From JBFWUM01 sp050247255 (lineage in GTDB: Bacteria > Acidobacteriota > Vicinamibacteria > Vicinamibacterales > UBA2999), in the NCBI GenBank assembly GCA_050247255.1, contig JBFWUM010000006.1:43985-107984 (forward strand): 64,000 bases of DNA, written 5' to 3'. The notes beneath the pieces were generated by a model. The model did not search any database. It saw nothing but the letters and a program-made list of their open reading frames with translations, and was not told where the DNA came from. A program made the position numbers and the translations under genes. Shown here piece by piece: positions 1 to 7,900 of this stretch. Positions within the stretch are counted from its first letter, which is position 1, and the number at the start of each line of letters is the position of its first letter.

Positions 1-342
1 ACGCTGAACTCCACCGTGGAGGCGGAGCGGGTCGGCGGGCGGCCGGTCACGGTGCGGCGCCTTTCTGCCCAGGACGATCGCACCAGCTGCCACCTGCTCT
101 ACATCAGTCCCAGCGAGGAGCCCCGCCTGCTGGCGACGCTGGCGCGGCTGGACGGCAGCGACGTGCTGACGGTCAGCGACATGCCCGGCTTCGTGCCGCG
201 TAACGGGATGATCCAGCTGGTCACCGAGGGCGGACGCGTGCGGTTCGACGCGAACCTCGATGCGGCGGTGGCGGCGGGGCTGATGTTGAGCTCGGACCTG
301 CTGCGCGTCGCCCGGAACGTGCGGAGGGCGAACCAGCCATGA
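1..342 (+). CDS. YfiR-like (DUF4154) protein, 3' part
   Basis: The reading frame is open from base 1, so the gene starts outside the window; about 113 C-terminal residues are visible. The segment CHLLYISPSE, then VLTVSD, a GMI turn and a final RVRFDANLDAA...GLMLSSDLL block matches the end of the YfiR/DUF4154 family, small periplasmic proteins that in Pseudomonas restrain a membrane signalling partner. The stop overlaps the start of the downstream sensor kinase (ATGA at 339-342), so the two are translationally coupled. Inference: it is the periplasmic input protein of this kinase operon. The GTG at 16 is internal and not the real start. Confidence 0.8.
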   Translation, partial: TLNSTVEAERVGGRPVTVRRLSAQDDRTSCHLLYISPSEEPRLLATLARLDGSDVLTVSDMPGFVPRNGMIQLVTEGGRVRFDANLDAAVAAGLMLSSDLLRVARNVRRANQP

Positions 343-1829
343 GTCTTGCCGACTGGTTCCGGCGGCAGCCGCTGCCCCGCACGCTGACGGGGATGACCCT
401 GTTCGTCAGCGGCTTCGCCGTCGTCACCGTCTGCGCCGCGTTCGCGGTCTACGACGCCTTCATGTTCCGCGACGGGCTGGCGCAGACCCTGGCGGTCCAG
501 GCGCGCATCGTGGCCGCCCAGAGCGAGACGCCGCTGCTCTTCAATGACCAGGAGGCCGCCGAGCGGACGCTGCAGTCGCTGGCCGACTCGCCCGAGGTGC
601 TCGGCGCCGAGATCCGGCTGCCCGACGGCACGCCGTTCGTCATCTTCCGGCGCGACAACACGCCGCTGCCGGGCCCGCCGGCGCTGGAGGCGGGGGCCCA
701 GGACGCGCGGGACGTGTCGTTCTCGTCGATCGGCGTCGTCCGGGCGGTGGCGGTCGACGGCATGCCGCTCGGCACCGTGCACCTGCGCGGCACGCTCGAA
801 GGACTCTACGCGCGGTTCTTCCGCTTCGGCATGATCGTCCTGCTCGTGCTGCTGCTGGCGCTCGTCATCACCGTGCCGGTGGCGTTCTACGTCCAGCGCA
901 GCATCTCCGAGCCATTGCTGGCGCTGGCCACCACCGCACAAGCCGTCTCGGAGCATCAGGACTACTCGCTGCGGGCGCCGGTGGGAGGCGCCGGGCCAGA
1001 GCTCACCGGGCTCGCCGCCACCTTCAACACCATGCTGGCCACCGTCGAGGAGCGCAACTGGCAATTGAGCGCGTCGCATGCCGAGCTCGACGCGCGGGTG
1101 CAGCAGCGCACCGCCGAGCTCCAGGCGAGCAACGACGAGCTGGAGGCCTTCAGCTACTCGGTGTCGCACGATCTGCGCGCGCCGCTGCGGCACGTGACCG
1201 GCTTCGCCTCGCTCCTGCAGCGCCAGAGCGCGGCTGCGCTCGACGCGACGGGACAGCGCTACGTGCAGACGATGATCGACTCGGCGGCCCAGATGGGACG
1301 GCTGATCGACGACCTGCTCGCCTTCTCGCGCATCGGCCGATCGGCCATGTCGACGAACCGCGTCGAACTGACGCCGCTGGTCGAGGCCGCACGGGCCGAG
1401 GTGGCGCGCGACCACCCGCAGCGGGCCATTGCCTGGCACATCGAGCCGCTGCCGGACGTGGCCGGCGATTCGGCGCTGCTGCGGCTGGTCTTCGTCAACC
1501 TGCTGTCGAACGCCGTCAAGTACAGCGGGAAGCGCGAACAGGCGTGCGTGTCGGTCGCGACGGTGCCGTCGGACCAGGCCCACGAGGTCGTCGTGGCCGT
1601 CCGCGACAACGGCGTCGGCTTCGACATGCAGTACGCGCACAAGCTGTTCGGCGTGTTCCAGCGGCTGCACAGCGCGCAGGAGTTCAGCGGCACCGGCATC
1701 GGCCTCGCCAATGTCCGCCGCATCGTCACGCGTCACGGCGGCCGCGTCTGGGCCGAGGCGCGCCCCAACGAAGGCGCCACCTTCTTCGTCGCTCTGCCGC
1801 GCTGGACCCCGAGGGACACACGACCATGA
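339..1829 (+). CDS. Membrane sensor histidine kinase (CHASE8-like sensor, HAMP, HisKA, HATPase)
   Basis: A 496-residue kinase. Residues about 18-40 and 164-186 are transmembrane helices enclosing a periplasmic sensor of about 120 residues that resembles the CHASE8 family. A HAMP linker and coiled coil follow. The HisKA box SVSHDLRAPL places the phospho-accepting histidine at about residue 277. The N box FVNLLSNAVKYS and the glycine boxes DNGVGFD and GTGIGL complete the ATPase. The kinase type, with an Rcp1-like receiver encoded next, is typical of phytochrome-style kinases. It overlaps its upstream YfiR-like and downstream receiver neighbours by 4 bases each, so the module is one operon. The stimulus cannot be read from the sequence. 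Confidence 0.9.
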   Translation: MSLADWFRRQPLPRTLTGMTLFVSGFAVVTVCAAFAVYDAFMFRDGLAQTLAVQARIVAAQSETPLLFNDQEAAERTLQSLADSPEVLGAEIRLPDGTPFVIFRRDNTPLPGPPALEAGAQDARDVSFSSIGVVRAVAVDGMPLGTVHLRGTLEGLYARFFRFGMIVLLVLLLALVITVPVAFYVQRSISEPLLALATTAQAVSEHQDYSLRAPVGGAGPELTGLAATFNTMLATVEERNWQLSASHAELDARVQQRTAELQASNDELEAFSYSVSHDLRAPLRHVTGFASLLQRQSAAALDATGQRYVQTMIDSAAQMGRLIDDLLAFSRIGRSAMSTNRVELTPLVEAARAEVARDHPQRAIAWHIEPLPDVAGDSALLRLVFVNLLSNAVKYSGKREQACVSVATVPSDQAHEVVVAVRDNGVGFDMQYAHKLFGVFQRLHSAQEFSGTGIGLANVRRIVTRHGGRVWAEARPNEGATFFVALPRWTPRDTRP

Positions 1830-2272
1830 TTGCCGACCTGAAACGCATCCTGATCGCCGAAGACAACCCGAACGATCTCGAGCTGACGCTGACGGCGCTC
1901 AACGAGAACCATGTCGCCAACGAGATCATCACCGTCGGCGACGGCGCCGAGGCGCTCGACTATCTCTATTCGCGCGGCCGCTTCGCCGGCCGGCCGCCCG
2001 GTTCGCCCGCCGTGGTGCTGCTCGACATGAAGATGCCGAAGGTCGACGGCATCGAGGTGCTGCGGCAAATCAAGACCGATCCGCAGCTGCGCACCGTGCC
2101 GGTCGTCATGCTGACCTCGTCGGCCGAGGAGCCGGACCTGAAGCGCAGCTACGAGCTGGGGGTGAACGCCTACGTCGTCAAGCCGGTCGATTTCACGGAA
2201 TTCATTTCCGCCGTGAGCCGCCTGGGGATCTTCTGGGGGCTGGTCAACACGTCGCCACCGACACGAGGCTGA
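1826..2272 (+). CDS. Rcp1-like single-domain response regulator
   Basis: A 148-residue stand-alone receiver. The start ATG at 1826 overlaps the kinase stop (ATGA). The acidic pocket is in AEDNPND, the phospho-acceptor aspartate in LLDMKMP, the conserved Thr/Ser in MLTSS and the Lys in VVKPVD. The spacing after the acidic pocket, including EALDYLYSRG, is typical of the Rcp1 group that serves phytochrome-like kinases. There is no output domain, so it should act as a phosphoryl shuttle or by protein contact. Its stop overlaps the start of the next kinase by one base (TGATG at 2270-2274), which suggests a kinase to receiver to hybrid kinase relay. Confidence 0.9.
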   Translation: MIADLKRILIAEDNPNDLELTLTALNENHVANEIITVGDGAEALDYLYSRGRFAGRPPGSPAVVLLDMKMPKVDGIEVLRQIKTDPQLRTVPVVMLTSSAEEPDLKRSYELGVNAYVVKPVDFTEFISAVSRLGIFWGLVNTSPPTRG

Positions 2273-3765
2273 TGGACCGCCCCCTCCGGCTGCTGCTGGT
2301 CGAAGACCTGCCCGCGGATGCCGAGCTGATGCTCGCCGAGCTTCATCGCGGCGGCCTCGATGCCGACGTCGAGCGCGTCGACCGCGAGGACGCGTACCTG
2401 GCGGCGCTCAACCGGTCGCTCGACATCGTGCTGTCCGACTTCAACGTGCCGGGCTTCGGCGCGCTGCGCGCGCTGGAGCTGCTGAAGGAGCGCGCGCCCG
2501 AGGTCCCGTTCATCGTCGTCTCCGGCAGCATCGGCGAGGAGACCGCCGTCGAACTGCTGCGCAATGGCGCCTCCGACTACCTGCTGAAGGATCGGATGGG
2601 CCGGCTGCCCCAGGCCGTGCGCCGGGCAATCGATCAGCGCCGGCTCGAGCGCGAGAAACGGCAGCTCGAGGATCAGTTCCGCCAGGCGCAGAAGATGGAG
2701 GCGATCGGCCAGCTCGCCGGCGGCGTCGCCCACGACTTCAACAACCTGCTGACCGTCATCCAGGGCTACGTCGAGCTGCTCGAGGAGCGGCTGGTCGACG
2801 ACACGCGGTCGTGCACGTTCCTCGGCGAGCTGCGGCACGCGTCGGTGTCGGCCGCGTCGCTGACGCGGCAGCTGCTCGCCTTCAGCCGGCGCCAGATCCT
2901 GGAGCCGCGGGTGCTCGACCTCGCCGAGGCCGTCCGCGCGGTGGAACCGATCGTGCGCCGGTTGATCGGCGAGCACATCACAGTGCACGTCCACGCCGAC
3001 GCGCGGCTGCGCATCCTGGCGGATAGCGGCCAGATCGAGCAGATCATCCTCAACCTCGCCGTGAATGCGCGCGACGCCATGCCGGATGGAGGGCGCCTCG
3101 ACATCCGCGTCAGCCGCGATTCCAATCGCCGCAAGGCCGTGCTCGAAGTGGCCGACACCGGCGTCGGCATGGACGAGCAGACCCAGTCACGCATCTTCGA
3201 GCCGTTCTTCACCACGAAGGGGGTCGGCCGCGGCACCGGCCTCGGCCTGGCGACGGTCTACGGCATCGTCCAGCAGAGCGGCGGCCGGATCGACGTGCAG
3301 AGCGCGCCCGGGCGCGGCACCACGTTCGCGCTGCGCTTTCCCGAAGCAGAGGGGGCGGAGGCGCCGTCGCCCCAGCAGTCCGCGCCGGCGACATTGTCCG
3401 GTAGCGAGCAGGTGCTCGTCGTCGAAGACGATGCGCTGGTCCGCGAGCTGGTGCGGACCGTGCTGGAGCGCGCCGGCTATGGCGTGACGACGACTGCCAC
3501 GCCGGGCGAGGCGCACGCCGTGGCGGCGGACCGCGGCGACACGTTCGACCTGCTGATCACCGACGTCGTCCTGCCCGAGATGAACGGCCGGATGCTGGCG
3601 GCGCAGCTGCTCGCGCGGCACCCGGATCTCCACGTGTTGTACATGTCGGGATACATCGACACGGTGGCGCTCCCGGGCGGCATCATCGACGGGAAGACGC
3701 CGTTCCTGCGCAAGCCGTTCACGCCCGAGACGCTTCTGCGCAAGGTGCGGCAGACGCTCGACTGA
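2272..3765 (+). CDS. Soluble hybrid histidine kinase, REC-HisKA-HATPase-REC
   Basis: A 497-residue cytoplasmic protein with no membrane helix. The N-terminal receiver (residues about 4-120) has its phospho-site in [10 protein letters not shown] and its Lys in LLKDRM. A HisKA box [11 protein letters not shown] places the histidine at about residue 154. The HATPase has [19 protein letters not shown] and GTGLGLAT. A second receiver (about residue 380 to the end) has [13 protein letters not shown] and LRKPF. This REC-kinase-REC order is common in cytoplasmic kinases fed by another receiver. Overlap with the upstream single-domain receiver argues for co-translation. Longer upstream starts would run through the receiver gene in another frame and are rejected. 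Confidence 0.9.
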   Translation: MDRPLRLLLVEDLPADAELMLAELHRGGLDADVERVDREDAYLAALNRSLDIVLSDFNVPGFGALRALELLKERAPEVPFIVVSGSIGEETAVELLRNGASDYLLKDRMGRLPQAVRRAIDQRRLEREKRQLEDQFRQAQKMEAIGQLAGGVAHDFNNLLTVIQGYVELLEERLVDDTRSCTFLGELRHASVSAASLTRQLLAFSRRQILEPRVLDLAEAVRAVEPIVRRLIGEHITVHVHADARLRILADSGQIEQIILNLAVNARDAMPDGGRLDIRVSRDSNRRKAVLEVADTGVGMDEQTQSRIFEPFFTTKGVGRGTGLGLATVYGIVQQSGGRIDVQSAPGRGTTFALRFPEAEGAEAPSPQQSAPATLSGSEQVLVVEDDALVRELVRTVLERAGYGVTTTATPGEAHAVAADRGDTFDLLITDVVLPEMNGRMLAAQLLARHPDLHVLYMSGYIDTVALPGGIIDGKTPFLRKPFTPETLLRKVRQTLD

Positions 3766-3783
3766 CGGCCGAAGCCGGTGCGC

Positions 3784-4452
3784 TTACCGCCTGGCCGTCA
3801 AGGCGCGTTGCAGCACCGAGCGCCAGGTGAACATCCGCCCGCCGATCGCCGTCAGCAGCGCAATGACGGCGGCGGCCGTCAGGCCGTGCCAGACGAGAAT
3901 GACGCTGTTGAACGCATGGGGCCGCAGGACGCAGGCGCCGATGTTCGCGACAGCCACCGCCGCGAGGCCGCCGAGCGCAGCGGTCAGTCCCGGCGTCAGC
4001 GGGGCGCCGCGCGTCAGCATCGACCAGAGCGCCGTCCACAGCAACCCGCCGCCGACCGACAGCGACACGACGCAGGGCCAGTCCGTCTGCCCGGCAAGCC
4101 CGAGGGTCCCAAGCGAGCGGACGTCGTGCACGGTTCCACCGATGACGGTGACCGCCCAGGCAGCAGCCGCCGCAAGCGGCCAGCCCACGGCGGGCGTTCG
4201 CCCTGGCACGACAGAGCGGAACGCCGCAACCGCGGCGGTCAAGGCCAGCAGCGCCGACGTCCCGCGCTGCAGCCAGTACAGCGGTTCGGTGGCAGGCCCG
4301 GCGGGGTTTCGCAGGAAGGCCAGCACGGCAAACGCGGCCACGTACAGCGCCGCGCCGGCCAGCCATGCCGTGGCGCGCCGGCCCGGCGCCGGCAACGGCT
4401 CGACAGGTCCGGCATCACGCGCGAGGCTCGCAATCAGTTCTCGAGTCTCCAT
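3784..4452 (-). CDS. NrsF/DUF1109-type membrane anti-sigma factor
   Basis: A 222-residue protein with six predicted membrane helices and the N-terminal signature METRELIASLARDAGPV, typical of the DUF1109/NrsF family. In Caulobacter, NrsF holds an ECF sigma factor at the membrane and responds to metal or oxidative stress through conserved cysteines. Cysteines are visible here in DWPC and NIGAC. The ATG at 4452 lies one base after the sigma-factor stop (4456-4454), so the pair is coupled; the upstream in-frame start inside the sigma gene is less likely. It is convergent with the kinase operon. Confidence in the family is good, in the signal low. Confidence 0.8.
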   Translation of the reverse strand: METRELIASLARDAGPVEPLPAPGRRATAWLAGAALYVAAFAVLAFLRNPAGPATEPLYWLQRGTSALLALTAAVAAFRSVVPGRTPAVGWPLAAAAAWAVTVIGGTVHDVRSLGTLGLAGQTDWPCVVSLSVGGGLLWTALWSMLTRGAPLTPGLTAALGGLAAVAVANIGACVLRPHAFNSVILVWHGLTAAAVIALLTAIGGRMFTWRSVLQRALTARR

Positions 4453-4453
4453 C

Positions 4454-5077
4454 TCAGTCTCCCGCCCCCAACGCCTTGCGCAGGGCACCGATCGCGCGAT
4501 GCGTCGCGACCTTGAGCGCGCCGACGCTCGTTCCCGTCAGCTCCGATGCCTCGTGCAGGGACAACTCCTGCAGTTTGAGGAGCTCGATGGCCTGCCGCTG
4601 TCCCGGCGGCAGCGCCTGAATTGCCGCGGCGAGCGCCGCCGCGTCGCCCGGCCCCTCGTCACGGCGCTCCGGCATCACCTCGCCGGCGGCCTGCTCGTCG
4701 TCGAACGGCTGTTCGCGGCGCCGGCGGCGCGCGTCGCGGCGCGCGGCGTCGCCCAGGCGGTGGCGGACGATGGCCGACACCCACGGGAGGAGCGGGCGCG
4801 ACGGGTCGTAGGTCGCGCGCGCGGCATGCAGGGACAGGAGCGTGTCCTGCACCAGGTCTTCGATGGCGTCTGCGCCAAACGACCCGCGCCGCGCGCGCAC
4901 CATCCGGCGCACGATTGGCGTCAGGGCCGTCAGGAGGACCGTGTAGGCCGCGGCGTCCCCTCCCTGTGCGCGCTGCATCAGGCGCCCGAGGGCAATCTCG
5001 GCCTCTGCGCGATCCTCCACATCGCCATCGTACTTCGGCTCAGTCGAGCTCGTCGGCGCGTCCCCACTGCCAGCCAT
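4454..5077 (-). CDS. ECF-type RNA polymerase sigma factor
   Basis: A protein of up to 207 residues with sigma-70 region 2 (EDLVQDTLLSLHAARATYDPSR, then LPWVSAIVRHRLGD) and region 4 (ALPPGQRQAIELLKLQELSLHEASELTG ending in KVATHRAIGALRKAL). An Arg/acidic linker lies between the regions. It is encoded directly before an NrsF-type anti-sigma gene, the standard SigF/NrsF pairing. The ATG at 5077 overlaps the upstream DUF6152 gene by 38 bases. A GTG at 5020 would remove the overlap and lose only a non-conserved leader, so the start is open. Confidence 0.88.
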   Translation of the reverse strand: MAGSGDAPTSSTEPKYDGDVEDRAEAEIALGRLMQRAQGGDAAAYTVLLTALTPIVRRMVRARRGSFGADAIEDLVQDTLLSLHAARATYDPSRPLLPWVSAIVRHRLGDAARRDARRRRREQPFDDEQAAGEVMPERRDEGPGDAAALAAAIQALPPGQRQAIELLKLQELSLHEASELTGTSVGALKVATHRAIGALRKALGAGD

Positions 5078-5432
5078 CCGCCGGGCGTGCGAGCGAGATG
5101 ATCAGCATCTGGTGCGCATCGCCGCTTCGCGACGGGTGGCCGACGACCTCGATGTGATCCCCGGGGCGGAGCGTGAAACGGGTGACTCCGGTCCCGGCGA
5201 GCGCAGCGGTGTCGCGCCACTCCAGCGACCAACGCCGCAGCACGCCCGAGTCGTCCATGGCTTCGAGATGCACGTAGGTATGCGGATCGCGGAACGACAC
5301 CTGGAGCACCGTCCCGCGCAGGACCTGCGCCTGCTCGAGACGGTACGTGGCGGCCAGGGAATGATGCGCCGCAACCGGCAGCGCCAGGGTGGTCAGAATG
5401 GCTGTGAACAAGGCAGCGATGAATGGCTTCAT
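5040..5432 (-). CDS. DUF6152 family exported protein
   Basis: A 130-residue protein with a signal peptide (residues 1-22, ending PVAAHH). The mature part carries the DUF6152 pattern: AHHSLAATY, a GTVLQVSFRDPHTYVHLE strand and RPGDHIEVVGHPS. The family is small, periplasmic and of unknown function, and is very common in Acidobacteriota and some Proteobacteria. The start is the first Met of the hydrophobic leader at 5432; the upstream extension has no family similarity. It precedes the ECF sigma gene on the same strand and overlaps its annotated start. A shared transcript is plausible but not shown. Confidence 0.75.
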   Translation of the reverse strand: MKPFIAALFTAILTTLALPVAAHHSLAATYRLEQAQVLRGTVLQVSFRDPHTYVHLEAMDDSGVLRRWSLEWRDTAALAGTGVTRFTLRPGDHIEVVGHPSRSGDAHQMLIISLARPADGWQWGRADELD

Positions 5433-5533
5433 GCCAGAGACTTCGCTGCGGGCGCCGAAAAGGTTACGGTGACGCCGAAGGCCCCTCGAGCCCGTCCCAC
5501 GACGCTCGACGGGCTGCGCGGGATCCGCACATC

Positions 5534-5553
5534 GGGCCGGCTGAAGCCAGCCC
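5534..5553. repeat. REP-like hairpin, diverged
   Basis: An imperfect stem with a TGAA loop (GGGC-CGGC / GCCA-GCCC) in the gap between the DUF6152 gene and the next gene. It is the same type as the hairpin at 47701-47720. The rest of the gap from 5433 to 5601 shows no gene. Confidence 0.5.
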
Positions 5554-5601
5554 CCGCGACGAGAGCCGGATACGACGGTGCATCGGAGAATACGGAGGGA
5601 T

Positions 5602-5671
5602 TTCACACGGAGGAACGGAGAAACGGAGGCGCCTGGCTATTGATCTCCGCTACTCCGCTGCTCCGTGTGAA
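5602..5671. repeat. Octamer-period inverted array (ACGGAG unit)
   Basis: The left half repeats ACGGAG every 8 bases; the right half repeats CTCCG every 8 bases. The outer 11 bases of each arm (5602-5612 and 5661-5671) are exactly complementary. The array lies 16 bases downstream of the stop of the minus-strand gene ending at 5688, so a terminator or mRNA-end role is possible. Confidence 0.8.
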
Positions 5672-5687
5672 GTCGCTACCCGGCGCG

Positions 5688-6299
5688 TCAGTGAACCGGC
5701 CGCGCCTGGATCTCGGTGAGCATCACTGGCGACGTGGCGTAGTTTTCGAGCTCGACGATGTTGTCGTGCGCGATCACCTTGGTGGCGTACGACATGGTGC
5801 CAGAGCCCTTGCCGTCGCCGCCGATCTGCATCTGGATGACCGTGAACGGGTACTCGATCGTGCGCGGGCGATACCACGCCTCCCACGCGCCGATCGGCCG
5901 GTCGGTGGCGACGACAATGCGGCGGCCGCCGTCCTCGCCCGGCATCTGGTGCGCGTAGTGGAGGTCGTAGCCGATCGAATCGGGGGCGCGGATGAAGCCC
6001 ACGGGCTCGGTGTCACGCAGCGCCTCGAGCGCCTGCCGCGGCCCCTCCTCGAGCAGCGTCCTCACCAGCCGCTCGCGCTCGCCGTCGGTCGACCAGCGCT
6101 CGACGCGGATGATCACCCGCCCTGCCCCACTGCGCAGGTTGTCGTTGGCAATCGCGATGGCGTTGAACTCTTCCGCCACACCGTGCGTCTGGGTATAGCC
6201 GAGGGTGATGAACCCGACGATGCCAAGCACGAACGCCGCGATCCAGGCGTTGTGCCTGGTGCCTCGTGCATTGAGCCTTGAGCATTGTGCCTGGTGCAT
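5688..6299 (-). CDS. Unknown membrane-anchored protein with a repeat-encoded N-terminus
   Basis: A 203-residue protein I cannot assign to a family. One hydrophobic helix (about residues 19-36, IAAFVLGIVGFITLGYT) is followed by a roughly 165-residue soluble domain, probably periplasmic, rich in mixed alpha/beta segments such as RVIIRVERWST and IGYDLHYAHQMPG. The ATG at 6299 has a good ribosome site (AGGAG, 6-base spacer). The first 16 or so codons coincide with a heptamer-repeat array (6251-6305), so the start of the protein is encoded by repeat DNA. An internal start near the membrane helix cannot be excluded. A frameshifted small gene lies 11 bases upstream. Confidence 0.6.
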   Translation of the reverse strand: MHQAQCSRLNARGTRHNAWIAAFVLGIVGFITLGYTQTHGVAEEFNAIAIANDNLRSGAGRVIIRVERWSTDGERERLVRTLLEEGPRQALEALRDTEPVGFIRAPDSIGYDLHYAHQMPGEDGGRRIVVATDRPIGAWEAWYRPRTIEYPFTVIQMQIGGDGKGSGTMSYATKVIAHDNIVELENYATSPVMLTEIQARPVH

Positions 6300-6305
6300 T
6301 GTTGG
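6251..6305. repeat. Heptamer array, AATGCNC/AGGCNC family
   Basis: Seven consecutive 7-base units, on the minus strand alternating types such as AATGCAC, CAGGCAC, AATGCTC and AAGGCTC. There is no inverted second half. It is the same sequence family as 23683-23759 and 44618-44697. It overlaps the start codon and first codons of the gene at 5688-6299. Confidence 0.85.
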
Positions 6306-6309
6306 CTCC

Positions 6310-6485
6310 TCAGAAAGCCGGCGTCAGGTTGAACTGCCAGGCCCATCCCCTGCCCGGACGGTCGAGCGGGCGCACGTAGTTGATCTCGCCGATAGGTTGG
6401 TGCCGAAGTACTGCCCCGAGGTCGGGAGCACAGCGGTCGCGCTGAGCACGGTCACCATGACGACTGAGCGAAACGCTGCACGCAT
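6310..6485 (-). pseudogene. Small secreted protein, apparently frameshifted
   Basis: An ATG at 6485 with AAGGGG 6 bases upstream opens a clear signal peptide (MRAAFRSVVMVTVLSATAV...SGQ), followed by YFGTN. In that frame the protein then becomes unlikely and stops after 53 residues. In the neighbouring frame the DNA continues with PIGEINYVRPLDRPGRGW and AWQFNLTPAF to a stop at 6310, directly before the next start. One missing or extra base near 6400 would join the two into a protein of about 58 residues. It could be a real pseudogene, an assembly error or two unrelated frames. Confidence 0.4.
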
Positions 6486-6662
6486 GCGCACCCCTTCTGA
6501 AGAACGGGGCTTTTTCGTGCATACCGCATTCCGATTGTGGACAATTTCCGCGTCACGGGAAAAATCACGCGCCGGTTCGACCGGCGGCGGCGGCGATTGC
6601 GGAAAAACCGGGGCGATCCCGCGGGCGGTACCGGGGCGCGCGGCTTGCGCTACCCACGGCGC

Positions 6663-6878
6663 ATGGCACGACGCACGATCGTTCTTCATCCAATCCATCC
6701 GGAGCGGGTCTGCTGGGGCTGCGACCTCTACTGCCCTGCCGATGCGCTCCGATGCGGCAACGGCACGATCCGCACACCTCACCCGGTCGAGCTGTTCGGC
6801 GACAACTGGGACGACCCCGGCTCCCAAGCCACCGATGCGGCGGATGCAGACGTGGATAGGGACGGGGCCGCGCAATGA
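6663..6878 (+). CDS. DUF3079 family small Cys-rich protein
   Basis: A 71-residue protein. The block VLHPIHPERVCWGCD-YCPADALRCGNG and then HPVELFG matches DUF3079, a small family of unknown function with four conserved cysteines (CWGC, C, C), possibly metal-binding. The ATG at 6663 begins the conserved region; the longer upstream frame is low-complexity Arg and rejected. Its stop overlaps the start of the radical SAM gene (ATGA at 6875-6878), so the two are co-translated. The acidic C-terminal tail (about 20 residues) is an extension beyond the family core. Whether it is a substrate or partner of the radical SAM enzyme is inference. Confidence 0.8.
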   Translation: MARRTIVLHPIHPERVCWGCDLYCPADALRCGNGTIRTPHPVELFGDNWDDPGSQATDAADADVDRDGAAQ

Positions 6879-7900
6879 GCGCCGCCACCTACGCTGAACG
6901 ACCGCTGCGCGTGTACTGGGAGGTGACGCGCGCGTGCGATCTCGCCTGCCGGCACTGCCGCGCCTCGGCGCAGCCCGACCCGCACCCCGATACGCTGTCG
7001 CCGCTGGCCGGGCTCACGCTGATCGCCGCGCTCGCCCGGTTCGGCGCGCCGCTGCCGCACCTGGTCCTCACCGGCGGCGATCCGCTGAAGCGTCCCGACC
7101 TCTTCGACCTGATCGACGCGGCGCGATCGGTCGGGTTCCAGGTCTCCCTCGCGCCGAGCGCGACACCGCTCCTCACGGCAGCGGCACTCTGGGAGTTCCG
7201 CGACCACGGCGTGAGCGCCATTTCGCTCAGCCTCGACGGCTCCACCGCGGCGCGCCACGACGCCCTGCGCGGCGTGCCCGGCACCTTCGAGCGGACGCTC
7301 GCCGCCGCCGGGATTGCCGCCGACTGCGGCCTGCCCTTCCAGATCAATACCCTCGTCTGCGAGGACACCGTCGACGATCTGCCGGCGATTCTCGAACGGG
7401 TGCTGGCGATCGGCGCCGCGCGCTGGAGCCTGTTCTTTCTCGTGGAGGTCGGACGGGGGACTGTGTTGCGACCAGTGTCGGCCGAACGAGCGGAGACCGT
7501 GCTGGAGTGGATTGCGGCACTGGGTCGGCCACAGGGGCTCGTCGTCACGACGACCGAGGCGCCGCAGCTGCGGCGGCTGGCGCGGCGGCCGGCGATGCAC
7601 GCCGCCGGCGTTCGCGACGGCAACGGCATCCTGTTCATCTCGCACACCGGCGACATCTGCCCGTCGGGGTTCCTGGAACTGCCCGCCGGCAACGTCCGGA
7701 CCGACCACGTCGTCGATGTCTACCGGCGATCGCCGCTTTTCACCGCATTGCGGCAGCCGGATCGCTTCGGCGGCCGCTGCGGCCAGTGTGAGTTCAGGAT
7801 GGAGTGCGGCGGCTCGCGGGCACGGGCGTTGGCGGCGACCGGTGACCCGCTCGCCGCCGACCCGCTGTGCGCCTACGAGCCGGCCGTGCGCTGCCGGTAG
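6875..7900 (+). CDS. Radical SAM/SPASM-domain protein
   Basis: A 341-residue protein. The cluster motif CDLACRHC (residues about 21-28) binds the radical SAM 4Fe-4S cluster; LTGGDPLKRPD is the GGE-type SAM-binding motif. C-terminal cysteines in CPSGF, CGQCEFRMECGG and LCAYEP match a SPASM-type region holding extra Fe-S clusters. The start VYWEVTRACDLACRHC resembles the family of short radical SAM/SPASM proteins known as TIGR04053. Such enzymes modify peptides or act in cofactor/heme chemistry. It is coupled to the DUF3079 gene upstream. Its stop TAG directly abuts the stop of the convergent gene at 7901. Confidence 0.85.
   Translation: MSAATYAERPLRVYWEVTRACDLACRHCRASAQPDPHPDTLSPLAGLTLIAALARFGAPLPHLVLTGGDPLKRPDLFDLIDAARSVGFQVSLAPSATPLLTAAALWEFRDHGVSAISLSLDGSTAARHDALRGVPGTFERTLAAAGIAADCGLPFQINTLVCEDTVDDLPAILERVLAIGAARWSLFFLVEVGRGTVLRPVSAERAETVLEWIAALGRPQGLVVTTTEAPQLRRLARRPAMHAAGVRDGNGILFISHTGDICPSGFLELPAGNVRTDHVVDVYRRSPLFTALRQPDRFGGRCGQCEFRMECGGSRARALAATGDPLAADPLCAYEPAVRCR

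Noticed and set aside
6537..6662. N-terminal extension of the DUF3079 protein
   Set aside because: The upstream codons give an Arg-run with no conservation; the family begins at the ATG at 6663.
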